Source: Solenopsis invicta (Eukaryota > Arthropoda > Insecta > Hymenoptera > Formicidae). Taken from it: 64,000 bases of DNA. Location of the stretch: positions 248,001 to 312,000 of the forward strand of contig NC_052679.1 of assembly GCF_016802725.1 (NCBI RefSeq), given 5' to 3'. The notes beneath the pieces were generated by a model. The model was given only the letters and a program-made list of their open reading frames with translations. It ran no database searches and was not told the origin of the DNA. Below are positions 48,716 through 61,740 of this stretch, piece after piece. The translations under genes and the position numbers were made by a program. The number at the start of each line of letters is the position of its first letter. The first letter of the stretch is position 1.

Positions 48716-49340
48716 GAAAAATTATACTAGCATGAATTCTAGAAACTATAAAGCAGTGTGAGCAGAGATAAAACTACTTTACTAAATTATTAGGTAACTG
48801 ATTAAAACTGAAGAATGTTTTATTCTATCTCTCAATCTCCGCTCGTTGCTCATTCTTGAGCATTCATTGTCTGCGCGATTTTTATTAAGATCCGCGACAA
48901 CCATAAGATTACAGACTACAATTTTTTTTCCCGGCAAGCGTGAAATCTTTAATCTTTCCACATACTTAAATTGTTCCATATTTCGAAAGTCGCGGGGAAA
49001 GATCAGGGTGAACGGGAGAGGGACGACTAGGCCGCACGCAAGCTGGATACAGCACGAAGCCTGTTTTATAATGGCGTACGCCCTAAAGCCGATTTGTTGC
49101 ACGCTCGTGGAGGTAGTCGCGCGAGATACGGCACGATTAAGGGTAAAAGTTTCTCAGGTCGTGTTCGCCGCGCGGGAAGGGATCTCTCGTGCACCGGATG
49201 AGCCCCGGTGCACTCTCGAAAGTGAATACCCGGGAATTACTGGCGGCTGAAGAGGGCGCGTTCTCTCTTTCTACCTTCCTCCCGACTTTATCTGTCGGTT
49301 TATTTATGAAGCATAAATTCGCGTTTCGCACTGCGTACAC

Positions 49341-49407
<67 letters not shown>

Positions 49408-52400
49408 GGGCGGAGGGGGAAAAGGGGGAGCGAGAGATACCCGGGACGTGGCCGCTGCCGCAGATATTTCGGGGATAATTCCCGCGGCGGATGTTTCCGA
49501 AGTTGTTGTGAGTTCACACTGGGGGATGAGAGTTGCTGCACCGGTATGATATCGCCTAACTCGACGCGTGGCGTATTGCTTGAGCAATATTCGTATGCTC
49601 AAATGCAATCGTGTGGATGGAGCGATGTCGGTTGTACATTGCAGCCGTACACGTGCTCGTTTTCCCGTCGATCGACGATCATGGAGATTTTTCGTTTAAT
49701 GTTCAGCGTCATTTTCGCGAATTTAATTCTCGAGATAATAGATATGAAAAAATATTGTATGTTATGCATTTTCATTGTCACGTTTCCGTTTCGTTCAAGC
49801 ATAAATGTAACACTTTCTCATGTATATTTAGCATCGCAATCTGTATTCTCTCAGAGTTTAATGTATGATATAAAAGTATGATTACTATATTCTTATTCAT
49901 ATGTTGAATGGGTTTAATATATAAAACGGTTTAATGCATAAAATATAAAACGAATACAGTACTTGGTTTATTGCGAGTATAAACGATGAATGTAAATTGT
50001 GATCACAATTACGTCTTTACGAGATTTGCTTTTTACCTGGGAAAACATGGGAAAACCACCAATCAGTGAGCTGGTTTGTTTCGCTTGTAATCAGTCGAAT
50101 AAACAGATCCGGTTACTGTATTATTGCTAGCAGAGTTTACATAGAAAATGGATAACGACTCGCACACCAACGCTCCGCATTAGAGATGATTAATCAATTA
50201 TGGACATTTAAAACCGGAATCATCAAAATGCTAATTTTCACGAGCTCGTATACTATGCCACGAGTTCATTTGCTTAAATCAACCGCGTGGAAGTTCGACA
50301 CCGTATTTATGACATACAATTAAGCGATGGATTTATCTACTATAAGTATGTATATTATATTCTGTTATTGTATCTTCTCGTATACGTTAAAAGTTTTATT
50401 TTAGTTTAATTACATAGTATTAGTATACACATATACACATCGTAAATAATACAAAAGTTACTATAAATTTTATTTTTATATATTTATATATTTTGTATTA
50501 ACGGAGCAACATTTTGTGGCTACATATTGTGGCATATATAGTTTTATTTGATGGATTAAAGCAATAAAAATCGTAATAAAAATTAAAAAAAGTTTTTTTT
50601 CATAATCATGCTTGATAATAGGATTATTATTCTACAGAGGGATGAAAAAATTTTATTTGTGTTATATTGTATAAATGTATTAAAATTCTAAACTTTTTCT
50701 AAACTATGTAACAAAAATTTATAAAATAATCGACAAATATATCCTTTATTTAATCAACTTATTTTATTTAAATATACGAATTCTTTACAATAAAACTAAA
50801 TATTAAATTTAATTTTTATTTATATAAATATAAAAGAATTGTTTTTTTTTTTTTTTTGAAAATTTCTCAATGATTTTAACTATAATTGATTAATTTTTGT
50901 TTTTACTTTAAATATAAAATAATAAAATATGTATAAACATCTTTAGTAAATCAACAAGTTCTGCGAATAATCTTCCGAGAAGACACGTGACTAATATCGG
51001 TTTTTTTTTGACGTCGTGCTTTTAGCTTTTGCACAATATTTCATGACAATTCCTCAGTGCTGTGGTGAGAAAAAGGGAGGAACATTTTTTCTCTCATTAG
51101 TTGTTATAGAAAAAAAGATAAAATGAACGTGACAATGATCGATCGGGATGTAACGCGAAGAAAGTCTTGCTTCATTTTTTTAATTATCAATTGAGAGCAG
51201 TACAAGCTATACTCAAGTCGACTATAATTTCCAAACTTTCGTAGTTGCTCGATATAGCTCTTTACTCAGTTCTCCTTCGATCTGGTTTGGCCGATGCGGA
51301 TCAGCAGGATACAGTATCCCGTCCGTTGTTCCTTATCCTTATGGGGAGGGAAAGACGCGACCCTCGTTGTTGGGGGTTGCCGAGGGCTGACCCGAAGCTC
51401 ATTTGGCTCCTTCTGATTAAACCCGAGTCAGCACAATGTTTACGCTACCGGTGCACTCCTCGCCCCTTCCACTTCCGGCGTTCTCCATTATTCGCGAGAT
51501 TACTCATTTTCCGAGCAATTTAACTCCTCAAAATTTACGTAAACGCGTTTGCGCGCGTTCACTTGCAAAACTTCATTCTCGTGATACTCGCTGTAATACT
51601 CGATTTAATACACAGTGTACTGTTTTTGATAGCGACAACGAACGAATGACATGTCGTATCGCTTATGAGATAATTGTTCCTTCTTAAGAGAAAGGTTTCT
51701 CATTCGTATTCTCTCTTTACTTGCACCGGGATTACTTATTTCGCGAAGACAGGAAAATCTTCCAATGCGTGAATTTATCTCGCGCCGCGCTATTTGCACT
51801 TGTTCGCAAAATCGAACGAGAGATATTTTATCGAACAAGAAAATCGCAATTTCCGTCAGTGATGTCGAAGTGTGGAATTGTCGTTTTTTATCCGTTTTTG
51901 AGAGATGGTACGCACTTGTGACACTTTAGAGAAAACAACACAGAAAATCTTGATTTATAGTATAAATTTCAACTTATTGAATCGTGCTTGAGGTGCAAAT
52001 TCTTTAAATTGTAAATTTAAATTGTAAATTTAACTAAATAATCTACATCTTGTTTTAAGAGAGTCTGCAAGTATATTCTGTGATATTTAAATGATTCGGC
52101 TGTTACGTTTTTTTTTGTTAATTTTCATGATTTTTATTTTAAACATTTTTCTCACGTAAGAATTGATAGAATCATATGTGATAGAATCGATTGAATAAGC
52201 AGGGAAAGCTGGTGCACTAGACAAATTTGCTGATAAAACTTTGCCGAGCTGTAGTTTCTAAACTATCTGCACGTAATCTCGTTGATTAAAAGGGGAAACT
52301 GTCGTGTTTTCCATTGAGTGTAAATGTTTGTTATTATTGTCCATAATTGGACTACGATTGAGTTGTTGTTCTACGAACGGTATTTATAGAGATATAATTA

Positions 52401-54687
52401 GAATATGCATGATAAACTAATCCGATCCGCAATAAATCTCTCCGCGTAATTAGTAAAATTTCAATATTTAATAATCTAAAAACAAATTGGGTTTTATTTA
52501 TTTTTAATTTTATAAAAATAAAAAGATGAAAACATTAAAATAGTATTCTGTGTATTATGATTAAATTTATATGATGTAAAATTAAGAATTGTTAAATTAG
52601 AATATAATTTTGTCTTTTTAATTATCGAATTTTTTCTTTCTCTATTTTTCCGTTAAACTAGGAAATTGCAGCGCATTGTTTTCATTCTTCTCAGTCGTGG
52701 CAATTTGCATTCGAAATTTTGTTTTTGGCAGATTCCAATGAAATAAGCGCTCGCGAGATTTTCAGTCGAGAGAGAACTGTCCGCGAATGTGACGGATGAG
52801 GTGTCGGAATTCACCGAGAAGTAAGCGCAGGAATGACGTAATTGAAGACTAGAATCGTTGAAAAGATCGGCGAACCATCGTTGGTCTCGTCGATTTCACC
52901 GTCGCATCGTCGTCGTCGTCGTTGTCGTTATTCCTTTTTTTATCCCTGGCTGCATAGCGATTCAATTGAAGCATTAACTAATTCACGAACGACGTCGTGT
53001 TTTCTGACGGCGACGTCGCCGATTTACGAGCGACGGGAAAAAAGGAAAATGAAGGATATTCTCAATCCAGAAATATTGCAATTTCTCGATCGCGATTAAA
53101 GCGTCAACTTGACGTGATTCATTTTATTTATTTATTTTTTTCGTTCTTTTTGATATTCTTTATAAAGTATCTGCGCTATGATAGATCCGATCACGCTGTA
53201 TAATAATTGAAGATTAATCTTTTTATGCCGATAATGAAATTGAAAAAAACGAATAACGTAAAATTTTTGTGCGCCAATGAGTTTTGAAATGTTATTTATC
53301 GACCAAGTTTGTTCGGTAGCAAAAAATTTATCAATACGCGCAGGGATATATATTAATTTCGTCGGTGTACTTTCTCAAGCGGAATTTTATTCCGTTTCTT
53401 ATCGATGCGCAGGCAGTTATTGGAAAGAATCCGGTGATTTATTACTCTATTCCTGCTCGAATGTTCCAAGGGTCGAGCACGAAGGGAGAAACTAAGGCGA
53501 AGAATTCTTCTTTGGCAAAAGGGCTGTTTATCGGGAATGTTTTTACGACCATCACCGGATTTACTTTTCTCGTATAAATTAAGTCTTTGTAAAGTGGAGC
53601 TCTTTAATACTTTTAAGTGTACCAATGAAGAAAATTCGCTTTATGTTCAAGTGTAGATTGTACTTTGAACCTGAAGTAATTTTTATTGCTTTAAAACATT
53701 TTTTGCAAACGAATTGTATGTAGAAATGTTTATTTTTTGAAGAAATTATTAGAGATAGAAAGGGATAGAGATGAAATAGATAGAAAGGGTGAAATAATAT
53801 TTTGTTTTTTTAAAAATAATTTAGGATATATTAATGCACTACGATTCTTATCAACACCAGTTTGTTAGCCATAGAGTTCTACCAATCTTTCTATAGATAT
53901 AAGTTTATCGGGTATATAGAACGAACATAATTTACAATTTACTAAAGAGGGAAAAAAGGATGCGAGATAGCAAGGGTGAGGGGAGGGGAGGGAGTCGTGG
54001 AATATTACCAACTAATGTCAAAAAGGCACTTATAAAACTATATAAAAAATTGTTAAAAAATTATTAATTGATGATTCTTCGTAGATCTTACACACTAATG
54101 AGCAACGAAAATTTTATGAATATTTTATAAAATATATTTTACTTAAAAAAATTTTTTTTTAAATTTTTTTGGTTTAAAAAACAACTTTTTAAAATAACTT
54201 TTTTGCTACTAGTGAATATTATGCAACGTCCACTATAAGGTTGTAAAATCGTAAGAGCGATCTTACGCTCATAATGCAAATGGCTCACGGCCTTTCTCAC
54301 TACATGCAGATATAACTTTTATATGCCAAATTCATACACACATTACCATACACATTAAATTTAACTACATTATTTGAAAGCCACATTCAAGGCCTTCAAG
54401 CTAAAGTTAAAAAATTATTATGTAACATATTTCTTAAAAATTATGTAGGTAAATTCATACTTGTAAAAATCGTTGCTACCTGCAAAAATGAAAATTAGTT
54501 TTTATAAAAACGCTGTGAACACTAATGACCAGTAATTATCTTACAATGTCTAAATAGACTAACGAAGTAACTTTTATGATTGCTCTTAAAATTTATCGCG
54601 AATTATACCAGCTATCATAGTATCTTACCACCTTATACGTATCTCACGATTGTCTTTCCTCTATTTGTAGTTGTAGTTTGTATAAAA
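48716..54687. other. No gene recognised; GC islands with AT-rich spacers
   Basis: GC-richer islands lie at about 49010-49690, 51230-51900 and 52740-53050. The last holds a (CGT)n-like run at about 52901-52935. A T16 run lies at 50842-50857 and a purine-rich patch at about 53950-54000. Long frames around 49189-49881 are products of the (GA)n repeat. Nothing is recognisable as a gene. Confidence 0.5.
49342..49407. repeat. Long (GA)n microsatellite
   Basis: About 33 GA units with one A interruption at the 3' end. It yields an Arg-Glu run on one strand and Ser-Leu on the other. Confidence 0.97.
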
Positions 54688-55147
54688 AGGGGAAGAGTCT
54701 ATAAAGGCTGAATCCCCTACAAATTTTGTACAATGTCATATCTTAACATTATTTATATTCAATTTGAATGATTCCAGCTTAAACAAAGATATTTAGTGCG
54801 GTGATGTTTTTTGGGGATTTATTGACATGTATTGTTTGAGTTCTAATATGTAAAAACGTTGGCATCAAATGCAAAGAGAATTGAGTAAACTTTATCATTC
54901 CAGAATGCTTTAGATAATTTTCTAATACGATTACCATAATTTTTTTGGAAGGTTTTTCTATACAACATCAGATATTCAAAATATTGATTTTCAAAATGAA
55001 TATGGTAATACCACCACATTAAATATCTCCGTTTGAGCTGAAATCGTTCAATCTGTATATAATTAACCTTAATATACAGATTTTCATGAGTTTGGATAAA
55101 ATTTGCATGGGTTCAAAATCGGTCATTAATAGATCCTGTTCCTTTCA
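54688..55147. mobile_element. Palindromic MITE of about 460 bp
   Basis: The left arm about 54688-54810 and right arm about 55005-55147 are reverse complements with moderate divergence, sharing AAATTTT, TTCAATTTGAA-type, CAGCT(T/C)AAAC and GATATTTA(G/A)TG(C/T)GGTG. The central about 190 bp is unpaired. The interior is noncoding and no target duplication was resolved. Confidence 0.65.
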
Positions 55148-58109
55148 ACAATAATAAAATAAAATTTATTTACCTTCAGCATTTTCAACAATAAGTACAG
55201 ATTAAAAATTTTAATGGTTAAAGATTTATAATTGATGGGACGAGAAATATAATGACTTGGATATCTCTTAAAAGCTTAAATAAGCCTTATCGATTCTCGC
55301 GCAAGAACGATTGAAAATCTTGAATCTGGAAGCAGCGAGTGAGAAAGGAATCAAGAATATTTTTCCACTAACTGCCGTGACGCATGTCAGCTCGACGACT
55401 TCATCGTCGAGGAAGCCGTGCCGGAAGTCGTACACTCCAGCTTCACCACACGATTTCCGCATAGCGTTAAGAATTGCATTTGCTGCCCCGTTTCCCTGCG
55501 CCGATTCCCCAGCGGAAATCGGACCCGATAAAATGCGGAAACCCTTGAAAATTTCATAACGTTCCATGCGTTTCGCAGCCGCATTTCTTGAGAACGAGCT
55601 TCTCTCTTTTCTACTTCTCGCAGAGATGTTTTGAAATGTTCCTGTTACTTGTGACACACTTAGAATTTTATGGCATATTTTATATGAATGGATAATCTTT
55701 TTTGCTTTTTAACGCTATATTTTATTTTCTACAAAATTATATATTAATAATATTTTGCACTACGTTTTCTATTTAATTTCTCGATTTTTAAGTTTTGTTA
55801 TTGAGGAATTAAGATGTAAAATTAAATTTCTAGATATTATGTTACGGAAGAAAAAATATTTCTCGCGTCAAATATTTTTATCATTCGTCGGAACGTTGTA
55901 AGTCGAGAAACATTTGCGCTAAATTTGATGGAAATGATTTGAAAACTGATTCGCTCGAATGATCGCGATCTATTCAAAATAGAGCGAAGCTCATACGAAA
56001 TGATGGCAGGGTTAGGAAAGCAAGAGCTGCGAAAACAGTGAAGCGGTCCTTGGATTCGATGGTCTGCGAACGTCCGCGTGACAATGAGAGATGTTACGGC
56101 TACTGCGCGTAACGTATCCGGGATACGCGCCATTCACCAAAGAGAAGTGCTCGTATCTTACGCGTAATGACATCTGTGGGAAAACATATATGTGTATCGA
56201 ATAGGAATTGATACGCGTAAACCGGCAATATATAATACGTTACGAAGTTTTATAGCATTGTGTGAATCAATAATTGAATTTTTCTATCGATGCAATATAA
56301 AAAAAATGTTATAAAATGAAATGTTATAAAAATATTACATACCGTTTATACGTTTAAATAAATATTAGATATATACGTAATATATAGTTTATATTATAGA
56401 GGAAGATTGCTGAAATTGTTACCATCTTTATTTAAAAATGACCTAACTTTGTGCTTGTACACAGTTTCTATGGAATTATTTTAGAATTATATATAGTACT
56501 ACCATGATGTAATGTGTGCGCGTGTGTATGCGTGTGTGCGCGTGTGTGCGCGTGTGTGTGTGCGTGTGCTTTATTATACTTGAGATAAAGATAGAGTAAA
56601 ACTTTTGTTATTTACATTTTTTTTAAAATCATGATACTATAGCGTTTTTTGACACATTTATAGTTGAATTGAAAAAATAAGATAAATTGCCTAGGTTTTT
56701 TGATGCTTTGTAATAATCACAATATACTGTTAGACTTAAATTAGTAAGATTAAAATGTCCATTTTGCTCTCTTTTTATAAGTTACACAAAGAAAATTTTA
56801 CGAATTGTCCTAGTCTTGTAAAGCGCCTCACAACGATATTGCCGTGATTTTGGTTACTGCCCGGTCGACACAATTTGTAATTGCTATATAATTTGAAAAT
56901 AATAATTTATATAACAAATATTTTGTGATATTTATATCATAATTATTTATGTCTATTGCTTTTCTTTATATAATAAAAGTGTGCAAATGCTACATATTAT
57001 TTATATAACAAATATGTGCTTCAGTATATAGAATTTAAACATTGGTAATATATAGACGTCATATAAAAAGTAATAATGAGATGATATAAATGTATCACCA
57101 TCATTAATTTTGAAAAAGAGTAAATTACAATATAACTACAACATTTTTGCAATTTTCACGTTATATAAGATGTGATGTTGAAACTTATAGCTATTATATA
57201 GTGAATATAACTGTGTTGACTGGTATTAAAGATTTTGTATTAAAGACTAAAATAGGATTGAAGAAAGGAAATATACGCATTTCTGTAAAATAACATTTTT
57301 TCAATATTATTGGAACGAAGTTTTACGTGGAATGGAACGAGTTATTATTGTAGACTCCGTGAACGATTGTTGAACCATTGCAAGTTTGACAACCTGCAAA
57401 TTATCATACTGAAGAAAACATATATATTTCTAAATTGTACTACTTGCAGGCTTCTTATTTTAAAAATTATAATAAAATGCAAAGAATTATGGAAAAATTA
57501 CATAAGAAAGAAAGAATATTGGTCTGAATTTATGGGTTGATACACTTCTCGATCATAATGGGTTACAAGAAAATATTCTACTTTATTATGTCTTTATATG
57601 AAAAATGTTGCGATTTTGGCAACTTCTTTCTACAACTAATCAACTTTTGTCATTTCGCTTATAGCTCAAAAATGGCTAAAGATTTGGATATTTTTGTACT
57701 GAGACTCTTGACTCTAATTAATCTTTAAACATTACATCGTCAAAATATTGTAGTATGAGGGAAACCTGTACAGTTTTGTCTTGTAAGAATACCCGTCCAG
57801 TTAATTCCGCACGTGCGAGACATATCGTTGAACTTCATATAGGGTCTCGCAGAGTACCTAATATTTATAACTGCACCTTTCTCGTTCCGGCGATACGGCA
57901 TATCATTTAATCACCGTTACTTCCGCGCGACTCCGATGGCATGCGAAATAACGCTCGTTCAGGCGGAAATGCGCGCGGCCGCAGCGGCGGCGCGGCGTCT
58001 TTCTGCTGGGGAAGCAAGTTACAAATAAGCGAACGTAAATACCGTGGCGGCTTAAATCGCGCACGGTCGCGCATGAATTCGCGTTTTATGCGGGCGGGCT
58101 CCTTCGCGG
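55148..58109. other. No gene recognised
   Basis: GC-richer islands at about 55290-55620 and 55900-56220, AT-rich DNA to about 57750, then a CpG-rich island from about 57880. ATTTATATAACAAATAT occurs twice (about 56907 and 56998). No coding evidence. Confidence 0.5.
56513..56569. repeat. (TG)n/(CG)n microsatellite
   Basis: Alternating GTGTGCGC-type units over about 57 bp; a strictly alternating purine-pyrimidine tract apart from one TATG. Confidence 0.9.
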
Positions 58110-58769
58110 AATGCACCAGAATCACCGTATTATGATAATCTATCGCCCATACGGTTCCTCGATACGCGCCTTCGGATCTATCTGTCTCAATTTATAGCAG
58201 GGGTTATCGCCGGACAGGGCACGAATCGGTGCGAGAATTCCGCACTGCGCGATTATTATGCCGCGCGATAGCTCCGGCAAGCACATTTGACTATTCAACG
58301 GGTAAATTTAATTTTGGTTTTGCGGGGTCTCACCGCGCGATGTGTGCTTAATGATATTGCAATTTTTGTTCCGATTTGCTGCAATGCAGAATCGATACGG
58401 TTTAAAAAGATACTATTAAAAGGGCAATACGAATTTAGTTTGCTGCGGGATTTGTGTGCAGCTGGAACAATGAGCGGAACAAACTCGAATTAAAAGATTG
58501 AACGTTCGTGTAATTATTATTCAATACTATGCTTTTTTACGTCCAAATAATTTTGCGAAATAGAAAAAATGGATAAAGCTCGAAAAAAAAGCAATAGCGT
58601 GAAATCTCATTGAATTTTCGCTTTGTGTGCGTCGTATACATTAATCCGCTCGATTCTTTATATAAATCACGGCTCCGTCCGCCGATATACACCGGAATGT
58701 CCGTCGAATGCACCGGAATCGCCGTATTATGATAATCGATTGCCCATTCGCTTCCGCGATACGCGTCTT
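58110..58769. repeat. Diverged 63-bp direct repeat pair, 597 bp apart
   Basis: The blocks 58110-58172 and 58707-58769 align without gaps with 8 mismatches. Both contain CCGTATTATGATAATC and GATACGCG. The minus strand is open in the same frame in both copies (AYRG, then WAIDYHNT). The match ends abruptly on both sides. Confidence 0.8.
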
Positions 58770-61390
58770 TACGTTCTTTTCGGGCCATGCAAGCATGTTA
58801 TGATCGAACGTCGCCGTAATGTTCGCAAAAATTTCTATGGCTCGTAACGTGGCGAATGTGCATTCGAGAAGCACTTCATATATATTCTTTTCTTTTTCGT
58901 AGTGATAAATGCATTTTCTTTGAAACGCAGTATTAATGAGAAAATTACAGTTATGATTTTACATTTCTCTATGTATTTAATTATTTTCGAAGATACAAAG
59001 GCGCATAATAATTTTATCAAATATTAGTTTCTCTTAGTAGCAGAAAAAATTGAAATAGATTCAAATAGAAATACTTGTGGTAAAACTGTATCTATAAAAA
59101 AAAATTATTTATAGAATAAGTATTTTGTATAGTAAATATAAAAGAACAAAATTTAATATTAATAGTAAATTAATATTAATTTAATATTAAATTTATTATT
59201 TAACATTAAATTAATATTGATTTTATATTAAATTTTATTATTTAATATAAAATTAATAAGTTTATTATTTAACATTTATACATAAATACATTTATTTGAA
59301 ATAAGATATTTTACATTTTAATATAGCACAAATAAAACAGTTTTCTTTATTTTTTATTTTTTATGAAAATAGAAACTTATAAAAACGTTGAGCATAACAA
59401 GTCAAGCTAGAAATTGTAATTGTTATTTTATTTTATAAATTTTGAAGTTAAAACTAGACTTTAATAAATTTCATTCAATAATTTACAAAATTACAAAGTG
59501 CAAACGTTTCGACTATATATTAGGCCATTTTTCATGTTAAATTAAAAAATACATATACGGTGTACTGGCGATAATCAAAGTTTATGAATAAATAGATGTA
59601 TAATGTTGTGTGTTTATTCGGTACAAATACTTCTAGAATCTTTCGAACGACATTCGAAAACAATAGATTTTTTTTAACACATAATTGAAAAGATGCATTA
59701 GTTTACATATATATAATACGATCGATCAACATTTAGTTGAGTAAGAAATGAAAATTCTTATAAGGAATGGAAACTAAAAGAATAAACTATCAATTGATAA
59801 AAACAATAATGCATATTTTGTATTATAGTCTTGTATATTCTGAATAAAGAAATCTTATTTATCCACAATCGAAATGTAAAATAAATGTTTTGTTTAAAAT
59901 GAATGTACTATATGTATAAATGTAAAATATTTTTTACTTTCTTTATACTTCCTACGTAACATACTTATTTTAAATAATATTTTTTATACATACATTCTTT
60001 AAATAAATAATTCTTTTATTCTTTCTGTTTCGATTAATTATTTTTCACACACTGTATTTACTAAAATATACAAAATAGATATGTGTAAACGATGTGTGAT
60101 ATTATTTTCGAAACTGATTTGAATCAAATGCAGAATGTATTTTTATATAATATTGTAACATTTGACGCAGTTAGTAAAAGCACTGTAGAAAATACAGTAA
60201 GAAAGACGTGCCAAGGAGAAAATGGTAGGTTTTCCAATCAGCCCGGTTTTGTGCGGCGCTATTATTGTCGTCACCATAACTTCGATACAGATTGCGCCTC
60301 GGCCGGAAAACTCGACGTCTTGTACGTCCATCGTTTATTCCTGGACTTCGAAGTCACGTAGATCCGGCAATAAAACTCGTGCAGAAGCCACCGTTTCACT
60401 TTACTTCCGCCTAGAACAGTTCCTTCGAGTTAACGGAACTCGGAGAATTTCGACAGGCACGACAGAAGTGGTAAGCGTCCGTACTCGTGTCGTACTCCTT
60501 TTGGAGCGAGTAGTTTATTCGCGTTCCCTGCGTTATGAGAATTTCAACGTTATGTGATAATGGCGACTAGTGGTGACTTCTTTAGTCGAGGAATACGTTC
60601 GCTGAGTTTCGCGCTCCTGACTGACAAGTTACGGATGCCGGGGAATTCGCTCTCTAACGAGGATATTTGGCAGATACAACTTTTTGATATAGCACGCGAA
60701 ACCGTCGCACCGCGTTAAAAGTCGCGAGCTTCTTTACGTTGACGAGAACTCGCTTTTGAAGCGGAATTAATGTTGGAGATTTTGATATCGAAAACTCGGC
60801 TTATTTTCTCAAAGTTTTCTCGTTTTGATTCACTTTACGATGTGCATAAAATGAAGAAATATATTTTTAGATATTTATAAACGCGTGAAAATAAAACATG
60901 AATTTGATATGAATGTGGAATTTAGATTGAGCATGGCTAAATAATTTTTTTGGATTTATTTAAACATACTATCTACAGATACATTCTGCATTTTTTCACA
61001 ATTAGTAAGTAATGCCATCATTAATTAATAAGGAATATAATTAATTGGTGTGTAATAATTAATTATATTACTACAGGAATTATATTACTACAGAAATAAT
61101 TTATAAGGAATACAATTCAAAAAATTTTTGGAATTGTTTTTTTTTGCATTTCTTTTATATTTTAATATAATTTGTTTATGCATACATCACTAGTTTTAAA
61201 TTTATGATTCTGAATAAAAAATCGGAATTAGTATTTTACTTTAACAGTTGATTGATTAGTGATTACTATTCGCGTACAATACACAGTAGAAAGCATTCTG
61301 TCTTTACGTTAAAACCGGTTCTTGTTAAAATTTTTGTGTCGCATTTTTAACTTATCCAAGAAGTAATTTAACATAACGTGATTACAATAT
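58770..61390. other. No gene recognised
   Basis: A strongly AT-rich low-complexity patch (ATTAATATTAAAT-like) at about 59150-59290. A GC-richer island at about 60200-60730 has overlapping short frames. AATTATATTACTACAG is tandemly repeated at about 61063-61096. Confidence 0.5.
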
Positions 61391-61740
61391 TAATTGAACA
61401 TTTTGTGTTAAATGGGTATTTAACATTTCTTAGCTTAAAATAACACAATTTATGAGCGAATAAACAAATAACATAGTTTGAAAATAATATAGTTTTAAGA
61501 CATAAAGTCTAAGATAATTGTATAAAATATACATGTCAAAATGTTATAAATGTTAATTTTACTGAAAAAATAGAAATTTTCAAATTTGATTTCCAAATTG
61601 TATTGAAGTATTACATTCTTTGTGTTAATTTTTCACATAATATTTATGTCACTTTCTAACATATTTATTTTGTGTTCAATTGACATAAAAATATGAACCG
61701 TTTGAGATAAATGGTAAATTTAACACAAATCTTTTAATTG
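61391..61740. mobile_element. Candidate MITE of about 350 bp
   Basis: The left end AATTGAACATTTTGTGTTAA and the reverse complement of the right end AATTAAAAGATTTGTGTTAA match in inverted orientation over about 22 bp. The TGTGTTAA word recurs inside. It lies in AT-rich surroundings and no target duplication was found. Confidence 0.4.

Noticed and set aside
49189..49881. 230-codon plus-strand open frame
   Set aside because: It is held open by the (GA)n microsatellite (Arg-Glu run) and by chance flanking sequence; the flanks show no domain, and the opposite strand is equally open.
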